From Sulfuriflexus sp032250955 (GTDB taxonomy: Bacteria; Pseudomonadota; Gammaproteobacteria; AKS1): a stretch of DNA of 64,000 nt. The notes under the pieces were generated by a model. It saw only the letters and a program-made list of their open reading frames with translations, made no database searches and was not told the DNA's origin. The DNA is taken from NCBI RefSeq assembly GCF_032250955.1, contig NZ_JAVVES010000004.1:5675-69674 (forward strand), written 5' to 3'. Both the position numbers and the translations under genes were made by a program. Positions 29,229-37,123 of this stretch are shown here, piece after piece (position 1 is the first letter of the stretch; each line of letters opens with the position of its first letter).

Positions 29229-30020
29229 CTATTTCAGGCGATCCAGGCGCAGTCTTGTCCGGCCGTCAAACAGGCGCCGCCCGGCCATCAGCACCGCAGC
29301 CACCGTGCCAAAGCCGGTACCGGCGGCGATCAGGAACATGATCAGGATCTGGTACTTCACGGCCTCCATCGGCGGCGTGCCGGACAGTATCTGGCCGGTC
29401 ATCATGCCCGGCAGGCTGACGATACCGGCCGCCGCCATGGAATTAATGATGGGGATCATGCCCAGGCGCATGGCATTGCGGCGAATATTGCTGATGGCGA
29501 CACTGGCGCTGTGGCCGAGCATCAGCCGCGCCTCGATTTGCCGGCGTTGCTCGCGGGCAGTCTGTGTCAGGTGTTCGAGTCCCAGCGCGATGCCCGTCAT
29601 GGTGTTGCCCAGCAGCATGCCCAGCAGGGGGATGGAATACTGTGGTGTATACCAGGGATCGGTATTGATGATGACGGTCAGCGCCAGCAGCGTGACGACA
29701 AAGGTCGATACAAACATGGACAGGGTGCCCATGCCAAAACCCCACCAGCCGACAAAGCGGTGCGTTTGCCGCGCCATGACCTCGCGCCCCGCCAGCAACA
29801 GCATGATGCTGACAACCAGGGTCATGTAGACAAGGTCGACATTCTCAAACAGCGCCTTCAGGACCACGCCGATCAGCATCAGCTGGACGACCGTGCGCAG
29901 ACTGGCAACCAGCAACTGCTGCGTGATGCCAAGCTGCAGCCACAGGCTCAGGCCCGCCAGCAGCAAGACCAGCACAGCGGCCAGCGACAGATCAAAGGCG
30001 GAGAGTGTAATGATATTCAT
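29229..30020 (-). CDS. fetB: ABC transporter permease FetB-like (UPF0014)
   Basis: 263 residues with about seven membrane helices (LAAVLVLLLAGLSLWL, LRTVVQLMLIGVVL, LVVSIMLLLAG, MFVSTFVVTLLALTVI and others). It belongs to the YbbM/FetB family and contains its motif QHEAR-like RRQIEARLMLGHSA near 165. In E. coli FetAB is reported to export iron and relieve oxidative stress. Its start codon overlaps the stop of the ATPase gene by 4 bases, so the two are translationally coupled. The iron role here is by homology only. Confidence 0.85.
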   Translation of the reverse strand: MNIITLSAFDLSLAAVLVLLLAGLSLWLQLGITQQLLVASLRTVVQLMLIGVVLKALFENVDLVYMTLVVSIMLLLAGREVMARQTHRFVGWWGFGMGTLSMFVSTFVVTLLALTVIINTDPWYTPQYSIPLLGMLLGNTMTGIALGLEHLTQTAREQRRQIEARLMLGHSASVAISNIRRNAMRLGMIPIINSMAAAGIVSLPGMMTGQILSGTPPMEAVKYQILIMFLIAAGTGFGTVAAVLMAGRRLFDGRTRLRLDRLK

Positions 30021-30649
30021 GGCTGCATTTCCTCAGGCCCGCTATCCCTGGCCAGGCCTTGCGGGGTTAACAGGTAATGCCGGCCGGCGACACGTTTGAT
30101 CTGCGCCATGTCATGGCTGACCCATATCGCCGCGGCACCGTGCTGTTCCTGGTAGCGGGCGATCAGGGCCTCGACCTTGTTGACGCTCTCCGGGTCGAGG
30201 TTGGCGGTTGGTTCATCGAGCAGGAGTACCTCGGGCTGCATGCTCAACAGGCGCAGCAGCGCGAGGCGCTGTTTTTCGCCACTGGACAGCCGCTCCACCG
30301 TCCAGCCCATGCAGTCTTCATTAAAGCCCAGCGCCTGCAACATCCCGTTATCCATCGCGGTGAAATGCTCGCCCACCCGTTCTGCCCACCAGCCACTCTC
30401 CGCTGCCAGCAGCGCCACCCGGGCGCGCCACTCCGTAGCCGGCATCGTCTGCTGTTCCTGTCCATCCAGCCAGATCTGTCCCGTATGTGGGTCAAGATCC
30501 GCGACGCTGCGCAGGAACAATGACTTGCCCACCCCCGAGGGGCCCGACAGGCCAACGCATTCACCGGCCCCCACTTCCAGGCTCATCGCCGGCACCTGCG
30601 CCGTGGAGACATCTTCTATACGTAAATGCGTCATTCTTATTGGTTGCAA
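30017..30649 (-). CDS. fetA: ABC transporter ATP-binding protein FetA-like
   Basis: 210 residues, the short form typical of YbbL/FetA. Walker A is GPSGVGKS (near 34-41), the signature LSSGEKQRLALLRL near 119-132, and Walker B LLLDEPTANLD near 140-150. A switch histidine appears in WVSHDMAQ (near 177). It is the first gene of the fetAB pair. A 206-bp gap separates it from the M48 operon on the same strand and holds only a 6-bp hairpin (30773-30790), with no clear terminator. Confidence 0.85.
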   Translation of the reverse strand: MQPIRMTHLRIEDVSTAQVPAMSLEVGAGECVGLSGPSGVGKSLFLRSVADLDPHTGQIWLDGQEQQTMPATEWRARVALLAAESGWWAERVGEHFTAMDNGMLQALGFNEDCMGWTVERLSSGEKQRLALLRLLSMQPEVLLLDEPTANLDPESVNKVEALIARYQEQHGAAAIWVSHDMAQIKRVAGRHYLLTPQGLARDSGPEEMQP

Positions 30650-30855
30650 CCCGGATCAGTAATTCAAGGCCAGCATTATGGCAGAACCCTGCAGCCCCAA
30701 GAAGGTGTCGCTGCTAGCAAGCTGGCGCGGGGTGGTTATGATGAAGCTTGATGGGGCTCTGTAAGCCTGAACCTCTCGCTCTTTCGAGAGCCGCCATGAT
30801 CAACATTTCAAGTATTCTGCCCCTTGATTAGATAACCGCGGGTAGTTCAATAACC

Positions 30856-31755
30856 TTAACGTTGCGCCATAACGCTGGTGTTAAAACGCTTATCCGGCTC
30901 AACCTGGCTAACACTATCATCTAATTGGTCAAGCACTGGTGTAAGCTCATCGAGTCTGGCGAACGGGGTTGGGTGCGTCTTGAACATAAGTGAGACACTA
31001 TCATCGTCAGGGTTAACGCTGTCGAGGGTTTGCAACACGCTGGCAAGGCCGTAGGGGTCATAACCGGCACGCGCGGCAATCACCACGCCCATGCGGTCTG
31101 CTTCATATTCATCTTCTTTGTCCAGGCCGCGCAGGTACATGTCCTTGAGGCCGTTGACCAGTTCAGTCGCCATGAAATTATCTTGAGCGCCGCTGGTCTG
31201 ACTGGCGAGTTTAACGATACCGGACACACCGCTGCTGCTGAAGCTGGTGATGGCTTTGACATGATGTTTTTGCAGCACATGGGCCGCCTCATGGGCCAGC
31301 ACACCTGCAAGCTCAGATTCACTGGACATGGTTTGCAGTAACCCCCTGGTGATAAACACATAGCCGCCGGGTGAGGCGAAGGCGTTCAGGTGCGGTGTAT
31401 CAAGAACACAAAAGCGCCATGGCAAATCCGGTCGTTCGCTCTGCGAGACCACCCAACGTCCAACCTTGTTGATGTAACGCTGCAGTGCCGGATCATCAAC
31501 AGGTTTGGCTGCACCGAGTAGAACAGCCGCGGCATTGCGGCCAATTTCAATCTCTTCTTCTTCGCTAATGCCCGTTACGGTACGGCCAATATCGCCGATA
31601 CCACTGACGACTTGTCCAATGTCGATCCCATTGCCTGAATCACTGCCGCCACCAAGCAGGCTGCCAAAACCACCAATATCCAATGCCGCGGTCATACCCG
31701 GCAGCGCACTAAGTAACACAGCGAGCATGAGTCTTGCACGAATCGATGTTTTCAT
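30856..31755 (-). CDS. M48 family periplasmic metalloprotease
   Basis: 299 residues. It has a signal peptide (about 1-24, ending MTAA), a glycine-rich segment, then the peptidase core with zinc site HEAAH (155-159) and the third ligand in EYEAD (216-220). These are the M48 (Oma1/LoiP/BepA-like) hallmarks. No TPR region follows, so it is the short LoiP-like form. It is the last gene of a minus-strand trio with the SH3 protein (2 bp gap) and the CHASE2 cyclase. Envelope protein quality control is the likely general role. Confidence 0.88.
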   Translation of the reverse strand: MKTSIRARLMLAVLLSALPGMTAALDIGGFGSLLGGGSDSGNGIDIGQVVSGIGDIGRTVTGISEEEEIEIGRNAAAVLLGAAKPVDDPALQRYINKVGRWVVSQSERPDLPWRFCVLDTPHLNAFASPGGYVFITRGLLQTMSSESELAGVLAHEAAHVLQKHHVKAITSFSSSGVSGIVKLASQTSGAQDNFMATELVNGLKDMYLRGLDKEDEYEADRMGVVIAARAGYDPYGLASVLQTLDSVNPDDDSVSLMFKTHPTPFARLDELTPVLDQLDDSVSQVEPDKRFNTSVMAQR

Positions 31756-31757
31756 GG

Positions 31758-32315
31758 CTATTCGTCCTCACTCCGGTTGTCGTCATTATCTTTACTTCGC
31801 CCGGCAGTAATGTACTCCACATGTTTATTCTGTAAGCCGACTTCATCAGCCGCCGCCTGCCCGGTATCTGCATCCACGGCATAGTGTTCCAGCTGCTCTA
31901 ATGCCGCTGGATCAGGTTCGGCATTTTTCAGTTCTTCTTCGTCGATACCTCTTACGGCTGTGGCAGCGGTAACCTTATTGCTTTTCTCATGACCAGTGGC
32001 GAGTCCACCTATCAGCTCGTCGATGCCTTTCCCCTCAGGATCCGGTTTCTGCCGTTTGCCGTTTTTCTCGTGTTTCACAGTGAGCAGGCGCACCCAGCCG
32101 GTTTTTTCACCCTGGCTGATTTCATACCAGCCGCCCTGGCGACGGTGAATACGCACCTTGCTTTGTGCCGCCAGTGTAGCGATTGAATCTGCCGTCTTGC
32201 CGGGGGCATTGCGAAGCTCGCTGTCACGAGTAAGGATGCCGGTTCTGTCAGCGGCAGCCAGGCTGGTACTGAGAAGCAGCATGATAAGCGCAGTGTGAAG
32301 TAGATTTATATTCAC
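31758..32315 (-). CDS. Exported bacterial SH3-domain protein
   Basis: 185 residues with a Sec signal peptide (about 1-22, LLSTSLAAA). One bacterial SH3b domain follows (about 24-80): GILTRDSELRNAPGKTADSIATL ... GGWYEISQGEKTGWVRLLTV. The remaining ~100 residues are acidic and probably disordered (DEEELKNAEPDPAALEQ ... DNDDNRSEDE). SH3b domains often bind peptidoglycan or peptides. It sits between the cyclase and the M48 protease with very short gaps, so the three are probably one operon. The acidic tail resembles no domain I know. Confidence 0.8.
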   Translation of the reverse strand: MNINLLHTALIMLLLSTSLAAADRTGILTRDSELRNAPGKTADSIATLAAQSKVRIHRRQGGWYEISQGEKTGWVRLLTVKHEKNGKRQKPDPEGKGIDELIGGLATGHEKSNKVTAATAVRGIDEEELKNAEPDPAALEQLEHYAVDADTGQAAADEVGLQNKHVEYITAGRSKDNDDNRSEDE

Positions 32316-32356
32316 GGCCGTATCCTTTTAAATCATATTGTGGTTATTGTGTATGA

Positions 32357-34255
32357 TTAATGGCGTGGTTCAAAAATCCGGACCTGCTCATCACGGCCTT
32401 TAACGGAAACACTGCCGTGATCGATAAATTCGAGTGTATCACCACATTGTGATTTTGTCGCCGCAGAGACCAGGATACGCGCCACATCCTTGGTTTGTCC
32501 TTCCAGGCGGCTGGCGGTATTTACCGTGTCGCCGATACAGGTGTAATCAAGTTTATTCTCGGAGCCGATCATGCCCACCACCGCTTCGCCACTGTGTATG
32601 CCGATGCCGATATCAAAGCTCTCACCTATTTCGCCACCGATTTCCCGCCTGAAGGCCTGTAACACCTCGATCATTTCCAGTGCCGCTTCCACCGCGTGTT
32701 GCGCATGCCCGGGGTCACTGATGGGCGCACCCCAGAAGGCCATGATGGCATCACCGATAAACTTGTCCACGGTGCCGCCATGTTTAAATATAACCGCCGT
32801 CTGGTAGCCAAAATACTTATTCAGTAAGGCGACAATCTCCTCGGGTTCACGGTGCTGGGACATCGTCGTGAAACCGCGAATATCAGAAAACAAAACCGTG
32901 ACCTGGGTACGTTGTGCATTAAAGTATTTCGTCAGGCCAGCATCGCCCATACTGACCAGGTCATTGACCACCCGTGGGTCAACGAAGCGGCCAAACATCT
33001 GGATAGAACGCTCCCGGGTGCGGCGTTCACTCAGGTAGCTATATAAGGCGGCCAGGGTATAGAACAACCAGCCAAAGACAAGCGGGCGCAGCACCGGCAC
33101 AATGACCAATACATTTACCGCCAGGTAACTCGCCAGCAGGGTAAGCCCCGTCAGGCCCACATAGCCAAAGAAGATTCTTGAATGGTTGTTCGTATAACGA
33201 AATGTGAATAACAGGGACATAATGACAAGTACTGTCAACAACGGTGCAAATGCCTTGTGCGGCTCTTGCATATAGCGCTGATTTTTCAGGTTATCCATGG
33301 CGGTCGCTACAAATTCAACACCGGGTTGCAGGCTGCTGATGGGGGACGCCCGCAAGTCGCCGAGTGAGGTAGCCGTTGCACCAATCACCACGATCTTGTC
33401 ACGCAGTTCGTGCGCGTCACGTGCCTGGGGCCGGCCGTTTTTATCTTCCTTGTCGGTATCGATGCTTTTGAATAAATCGTAAAAGGCGATACGGTGGTGG
33501 GCGAACACACCACCACGCCAGTGCAGGCGAATACTCTCCCCCTGCGGTAAGGGATAGTCTAAATCCCGTGCTACCCGGGCGGGCAACGAAGGGATCTGCC
33601 AGCCGTAGGCCTCCTGATAGAGATCGTAGCGCCGACCAACGCCATCGCTGTCAGCATTGAAATTAACGATACCAATACGGCTGACATCACTATCAAGCTG
33701 CCTGAGCAGGGCATCGATGATATGAATGGGCAATGCCAGTGCGATGTTGGCATTGGCTGACGCCGCCGTGGTGGGTACAAAACCGAGCGCCGCTCCTGCC
33801 TTCTCCAGGTCGATGTTGCTTTTATCGTCTCCTGAAACAGGTAGCCGCGCGATAGCAAAATAGAGGTTATCTGTAGCACTGGCTACTTCGGCAAAATACG
33901 CATCGCTGCCTGCATTGACACTGTTGTCTAAATCAGTGAATAAAACATCATACAAAACAGCTTTCGGTTGTTGTTGCCGTATGGCTTCCAGTAACTCGGC
34001 ATGTATGGCACGCGGCCAGGGGTATCGTCCGGCATCGATATCCGGATCATTGGCCATTCTGTCGAGGCTGTAATTATCAATATCGACAATGATGATATCC
34101 GGGTCAGGCTGCAGCGGTTCGGCGTTGACCCGCACAAAACTGTCACTGAGTTCATTCTCTGTCCCCACGAGAATATTCAACAGGCCATACTCGACGGTCG
34201 CGAGCAGCAACACGCCTAGTGCAAGATAGGTCAATGGCAGGTAGTTGTTGCGCAA
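32357..34255 (-). CDS. CHASE2-domain class III adenylate/guanylate cyclase
   Basis: 632 residues. An N-terminal membrane helix (about 7-27) leads into a large extracytoplasmic CHASE2 sensor (about 30-340), then three membrane helices (about 345-410), then a class III cyclase domain (about 445-632). The metal-binding aspartates are Asp458 (FSDIRGF) and Asp502 (GDAIMAFWG). A Lys just before it (TVDKF) and the transition-state Asn/Arg in DTVNTASRLEG are also present, so the enzyme should be active. It probably makes cAMP in response to an envelope signal. It leads an operon with the SH3 and M48 genes. Confidence 0.9.
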   Translation of the reverse strand: MRNNYLPLTYLALGVLLLATVEYGLLNILVGTENELSDSFVRVNAEPLQPDPDIIIVDIDNYSLDRMANDPDIDAGRYPWPRAIHAELLEAIRQQQPKAVLYDVLFTDLDNSVNAGSDAYFAEVASATDNLYFAIARLPVSGDDKSNIDLEKAGAALGFVPTTAASANANIALALPIHIIDALLRQLDSDVSRIGIVNFNADSDGVGRRYDLYQEAYGWQIPSLPARVARDLDYPLPQGESIRLHWRGGVFAHHRIAFYDLFKSIDTDKEDKNGRPQARDAHELRDKIVVIGATATSLGDLRASPISSLQPGVEFVATAMDNLKNQRYMQEPHKAFAPLLTVLVIMSLLFTFRYTNNHSRIFFGYVGLTGLTLLASYLAVNVLVIVPVLRPLVFGWLFYTLAALYSYLSERRTRERSIQMFGRFVDPRVVNDLVSMGDAGLTKYFNAQRTQVTVLFSDIRGFTTMSQHREPEEIVALLNKYFGYQTAVIFKHGGTVDKFIGDAIMAFWGAPISDPGHAQHAVEAALEMIEVLQAFRREIGGEIGESFDIGIGIHSGEAVVGMIGSENKLDYTCIGDTVNTASRLEGQTKDVARILVSAATKSQCGDTLEFIDHGSVSVKGRDEQVRIFEPRH

Positions 34256-34394
34256 AACAGCCTCCTTGGTGTCGTTTTTTTATTCTTTCTATACAGGACT
34301 GGTGGGCTTGAAGCAAACAAACAAATCAAGGGATTCACCCTTGCCTTGATCGCATCAACTCCACCTCCTCATTAGACTTACACCCACAGGACAT

Positions 34395-34646
34395 TTAGTT
34401 GGCATCCTTTCCAGCCATCATTTCTTTAAGCTTCTCTAAGTTTTTGTTGTGCTTATGCGTTACACTATCGCCGATTAAAATAGCCAATATCCAGCAAATA
34501 ATCGGACCTATTATTGCCTAAGCAGAAGCGATGGCCATTACGATTAAAATAACTCCGCCGACTACTGAGGAATACAGAAGGCCTAATGGTCCGAGAAAGA
34601 AAGTCAAAAAGAAGGATGCCGTTCGGGAGTTTTCATTCAGATTCAT
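34395..34646 (-). pseudogene. Small two-helix membrane protein gene with an in-frame amber codon
   Basis: From ATG 34646 (AAGGAG seven bases upstream) the frame encodes MNLNENSRTASFFLTFF and a first hydrophobic segment. It hits TAG at 34520-34518 (codon 43) and then continues in the same frame through a second hydrophobic segment (IIGPIICWILAILIG) and a Lys-rich end to TAA at 34395. The total is 84 codons. The good ribosome-binding site and the sensible protein on both sides of the stop show a once-intact gene. It resembles small membrane proteins I associate with integron cassettes, a weak recollection. Readthrough or suppression is possible but unsupported. Confidence 0.75.
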
Positions 34647-34765
34647 GCCTACTCCTTATTGTCTATTATCCGGTTCTACATCAACTCGCAATTACTGATG
34701 GAATTCGTAACTGCGACTCTCGATCTTCAAGACCGCCAGCGCAGATGGTCGCGTGGAAGCAGTTG

Positions 34766-35026
34766 TTATGCGGCTGATTCATGTTCAGCATCCCAGCCAG
34801 GAAAGACCAGTACAGCCGGATGGCAATTCAGTGCTCTCGCCAATACTTTGGCTCTTTCAACTCCGAGTTGAATACGATTATTTTCAATAGCGGAGATCGT
34901 TGACTGCGGAATACCAGTTAATTCAGCCAGTTCGTTTTGGCTGAGCTCCTGCAATTCGCGCAGGATTTTAACAGATTCTCCTACGGAAACATCGATGCGT
35001 TTTTTGGCTTTGGAATACTCTCTCAT
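34766..35026 (-). CDS. Antitoxin, XRE-family HTH (HigA-like)
   Basis: 86 residues with a Cro/C1-type HTH at about 28-58 (ELSQNELAELTGIPQSTISAIENNRIQLG). It starts one base after the stop of the RelE-like toxin gene, the toxin-first order typical of higBA. As antitoxin it should neutralise the toxin and repress the operon by binding the 36-bp palindrome at 35307-35342. The C-terminus (ALNCHPAVLVFPGWDAEHESAA) is a normal ending. Both genes are more AT-rich than the flanking core genes, consistent with transfer. Confidence 0.85.
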   Translation of the reverse strand: MREYSKAKKRIDVSVGESVKILRELQELSQNELAELTGIPQSTISAIENNRIQLGVERAKVLARALNCHPAVLVFPGWDAEHESAA

Positions 35027-35027
35027 G

Positions 35028-35309
35028 TTACTTCCTCCGATAATCGTGAGGTGTCACGCTTACAACTTCGACGAGAATTCTATCTTTCTCTACTTTGTAT
35101 ATGACTCTGAATTGTTGATTTAAACGGGATGACCTATGCCCTTTCCAATCCCCGCTTAACGATTCGTCGTGAAACCCCTTGATTTTACGTAACCCCTGAG
35201 AGCCGGACAGGCTCACGATATCCTTCCATTTCTCGTACCGTTTAAGTACGTCGTTTGGTATTGAACCAAGTTGTTTGGGAACGCGCCTATGTTCATATAT
35301 GGACCACAT
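35028..35309 (-). CDS. RelE/HigB-type toxin
   Basis: 93 residues of the RelE superfamily, ribosome-dependent mRNA interferases. Family features are SGSQGLRKIKGFHDESLSGDWKGHRSSRLNQQFRVIYKV and the C-terminal VVSVTPHDYR. The start ATG (35309-35307) lies inside the operator palindrome and only 9 bases after the -10 box, so its transcript should be almost leaderless. There is no Shine-Dalgarno sequence. The N-terminus MWSIYEHRRVPKQL matches where relatives begin, which supports this start. Confidence 0.85.
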   Translation of the reverse strand: MWSIYEHRRVPKQLGSIPNDVLKRYEKWKDIVSLSGSQGLRKIKGFHDESLSGDWKGHRSSRLNQQFRVIYKVEKDRILVEVVSVTPHDYRRK

Positions 35310-35346
35310 ACCATTATTAGTATATATACCAATAATGGTATGTCAA
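35307..35346 (-). promoter_or_regulatory. higBA promoter and operator palindrome overlapping the toxin start
   Basis: A 36-bp near-perfect palindrome spans 35307-35342, with 12-bp arms CATACCATTATT and AATAATGGTATG around a GTATATATAC core. On the minus strand TTGACA (35346-35341), a 16-base spacer and TATACT (35324-35319) form a strong sigma-70 promoter. The -10 box and the toxin ATG lie within the palindrome, and the -35 box overlaps its edge. Antitoxin bound here would block RNA polymerase directly. Confidence 0.75.
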
Positions 35347-35358
35347 TGACATTTTTAC

Positions 35359-35428
35359 GCATAACGTTACCCATAAACCGAACAAACCAAGCGCAACGAA
35401 ATGAGCTCCAGCAAACGCCTTGTTAGCC
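35359..35428. other. attC-like remnant
   Basis: The 70-bp stretch starts GCATAAC (35359-35365) and ends GTTAGCC (35422-35428). On the minus strand it begins GGCTAACAAGGCGTT and ends GTAACGTTATGC, which resembles the ends of integron attC sites. The inner L boxes do not pair convincingly, so it is at best a decayed site. It sits beside a toxin-antitoxin pair and a small membrane-protein gene, both common cassette contents. Confidence 0.3.
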
Positions 35429-35471
35429 CTTATTTGGAAATACGTTTTGTCCTGTAAGGTTCATTATGGAT

Positions 35472-35771
35472 ACCTCACCCATTTCCAATGAGTCGAGGCA
35501 ATTATAAGCACCTCAACCATCTCCGATGTCCGTGGGGCTTTAGGTTTTTGCGTTTATATAGGCATCTGTGGCTGATAATTTCACCACTCAAAGATACCCT
35601 GATGACACTGGGACAGTGGAATAGGGTACTCATAATGAAGCTTGAAAAGCTTCTATGAGCCACCCTACGGGGGTTCATTATGCTGTCTCACAGGATCCTG
35701 TCGGCTCCATTGTGAGTACCCTACGCTTCCAGCGTCAGGGCAACCTCAACCATCTCCGATGGTTCGAGGCA
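35472..35771. repeat. Three degenerate copies of a hairpin repeat
   Basis: Copies start at about 35474 (CCTCACCCATTTCCAATG), 35511 (CCTCAACCATCTCCGATG) and 35744 (CCTCAACCATCTCCGATG). The last two share 18 identical bases. The first and third continue to GTCGAGGCA or GTTCGAGGCA and fold into stems of about 10-11 bp with a TCC loop and one bulge. Bases change in pairs between copies (CATT/AATG versus CATC/GATG), which suggests the structure matters. The second copy has lost its right arm. Confidence 0.55.
35597..35740. repeat. 144-bp palindromic intergenic element
   Basis: Outer arms CCCTGA...CTGG (35597-35611) pair with CCAG..TCAGGG (35729-35740), and TAGGGTACTCA (35622-35632) pairs with TGAGTACCCTA (35713-35723). 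Inside, a second hairpin uses TAGGGT, CTCATA and GAAGCTT (35622-35643) with AAGCTTC, TATGAG and ACCCTA (35647-35667), a 19-bp interrupted stem. A 12-bp palindrome, ACAGGATCCTGT, lies at 35690-35701. The two folds share the left arm, so they exclude each other. No frame of useful length covers it. Confidence 0.6.
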
Positions 35772-35772
35772 T

Positions 35773-35798
35773 AAAAAACGGGCGCCGAAGCGCCCGTT
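35773..35798 (-). terminator. Intrinsic terminator after amtB
   Basis: On the minus strand AACGGGCGC (35798-35790), loop TTCG, GCGCCCGTT (35785-35777), then a run of T. A 9-bp GC-rich stem with a stable UUCG loop follows the amtB stop by about 36 bp. It closes the torF-glnK-amtB operon. Confidence 0.92.
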
Positions 35799-35834
35799 GA
35801 ATTCAACCACGAGGGTCGAGAGGTTTAGCTTTTA

Positions 35835-37106
35835 TTATTTAGTGGATACAAACTCCGGATAGGCCTCGATGCCGCATTCGGATTGATCGACACCTTCGTA
35901 CTCTTCTTCCTCGCTGACGCGGATTCCCATCACGGCCTTGATCACGAACCAGGTTACGAGGCTGGCAGCAAAGACCCAGATGAAGATGGTCAACAGGCCG
36001 GCGAACTGGCCGCCGAAGGTTGCGCCGCTGTTGGTCAGTGGTACGGCCATAAGCCCCCACATACCGACGACACCGTGAACCGAGATGGCACCGACCGGGT
36101 CATCGATCTTCATCTTGTCGAGAGCGACAATCGAGAACACGACCAGAGCACCACCGGCAGCACCGATAAGGGTGGCAGACAGCGCGGTTGGTGTGGAAGG
36201 CTCGGCAGTGATGGCGACCAGGCCAGCCAGGGCACCGTTCAGGGCCATGGTCAGGTCGGCCTTGCCGAACATGAGCTTGGCGATGATGAGCGCGGCAATG
36301 ACACCACCGGCGGCAGCGGCATTCGTGTTCAGGAACACCATGGCCACGGAGTTGGCGCTTGCCATATCACCCAGCTTCAGCACCGAACCGCCGTTAAAGC
36401 CGAACCAGCCCATCCAGAGGATGAAGGTCCCCAGCGTGGCCAGCGGCAGGTTGGCACCTGGAATCGCATTGACGTGTCCGTCTGGGCCGTACTTGCCCTT
36501 GCGCGGGCCAAGCAACAGTACCCCGGCGAGTGCGGCTGCAGCACCGGCCATGTGCACAATGCCTGAACCTGCAAAGTCGGAGAAGCCGAAATCATCACCC
36601 AGGCTGAACATGCCGAATACTGACTTGCCACCCCATGTCCAGGCACCTTCCATCGGGTAGATGAAGGCAGTCATGACAACGGCGAACAGGATAAAGGCCC
36701 ACAGCTTCATGCGCTCGGCAACGGCACCAGAGACGATAGACATGGCGGTTGCCACGAACACCACCTGGAAGAAAAAGTCAGAGGCGCTGGAATATACCGA
36801 ATCCCCACCGAAGCCGTTTGCCGCCGATGCGGCAAGCGCATCCTTGGTCAGGTTTTCGCCACCGGCGATGCCTTCAAGGAACAGGCCACCGTCATACATA
36901 ATCTCGTAACCGACAACCATGTATGCCGTACAGGCAATCGCAAACAGGACGACGTTCTTGGTCAGGATTTCCGTTGTGTTCTTGGACCGGACCAGGCCCG
37001 CCTCCAGCATCGAGAAACCTGCTGCCATCCACATTACCAGCGCGCCGCATACCAGGAAGTAAAAGGTATCGATGGCATACTGCAATTCAAAAATATTATT
37101 TTCCAT
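35835..37106 (-). CDS. amtB: Ammonium transporter AmtB
   Basis: 423 residues with the Amt/Rh fold: an N-terminal leader region with a short periplasmic segment, then 11 membrane helices. The twin pore histidines are in GIVHMAGAAAA (near 184) and ISVHGVVGMWG (near 345). The YPMEGAWTWGG segment (near 150) forms the ammonium vestibule. The charged C-terminal tail (RVSEEEEYEGVDQSECGIEAYPEF) is the part that couples to GlnK. It is the last gene of the torF-glnK-amtB operon, 17 bp after glnK, and a strong terminator follows. Confidence 0.96.
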   Translation of the reverse strand: MENNIFELQYAIDTFYFLVCGALVMWMAAGFSMLEAGLVRSKNTTEILTKNVVLFAIACTAYMVVGYEIMYDGGLFLEGIAGGENLTKDALAASAANGFGGDSVYSSASDFFFQVVFVATAMSIVSGAVAERMKLWAFILFAVVMTAFIYPMEGAWTWGGKSVFGMFSLGDDFGFSDFAGSGIVHMAGAAAALAGVLLLGPRKGKYGPDGHVNAIPGANLPLATLGTFILWMGWFGFNGGSVLKLGDMASANSVAMVFLNTNAAAAGGVIAALIIAKLMFGKADLTMALNGALAGLVAITAEPSTPTALSATLIGAAGGALVVFSIVALDKMKIDDPVGAISVHGVVGMWGLMAVPLTNSGATFGGQFAGLLTIFIWVFAASLVTWFVIKAVMGIRVSEEEEYEGVDQSECGIEAYPEFVSTK

Positions 37107-37123
37107 CTTGCTTACTCCTGTTG

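Noticed and set aside
35310..35834. A missed gene in this 525-bp gap
   Set aside because: All frames are short. The stretch is explained by the operator, an attC-like remnant, hairpin repeats, the palindromic element and a terminator.
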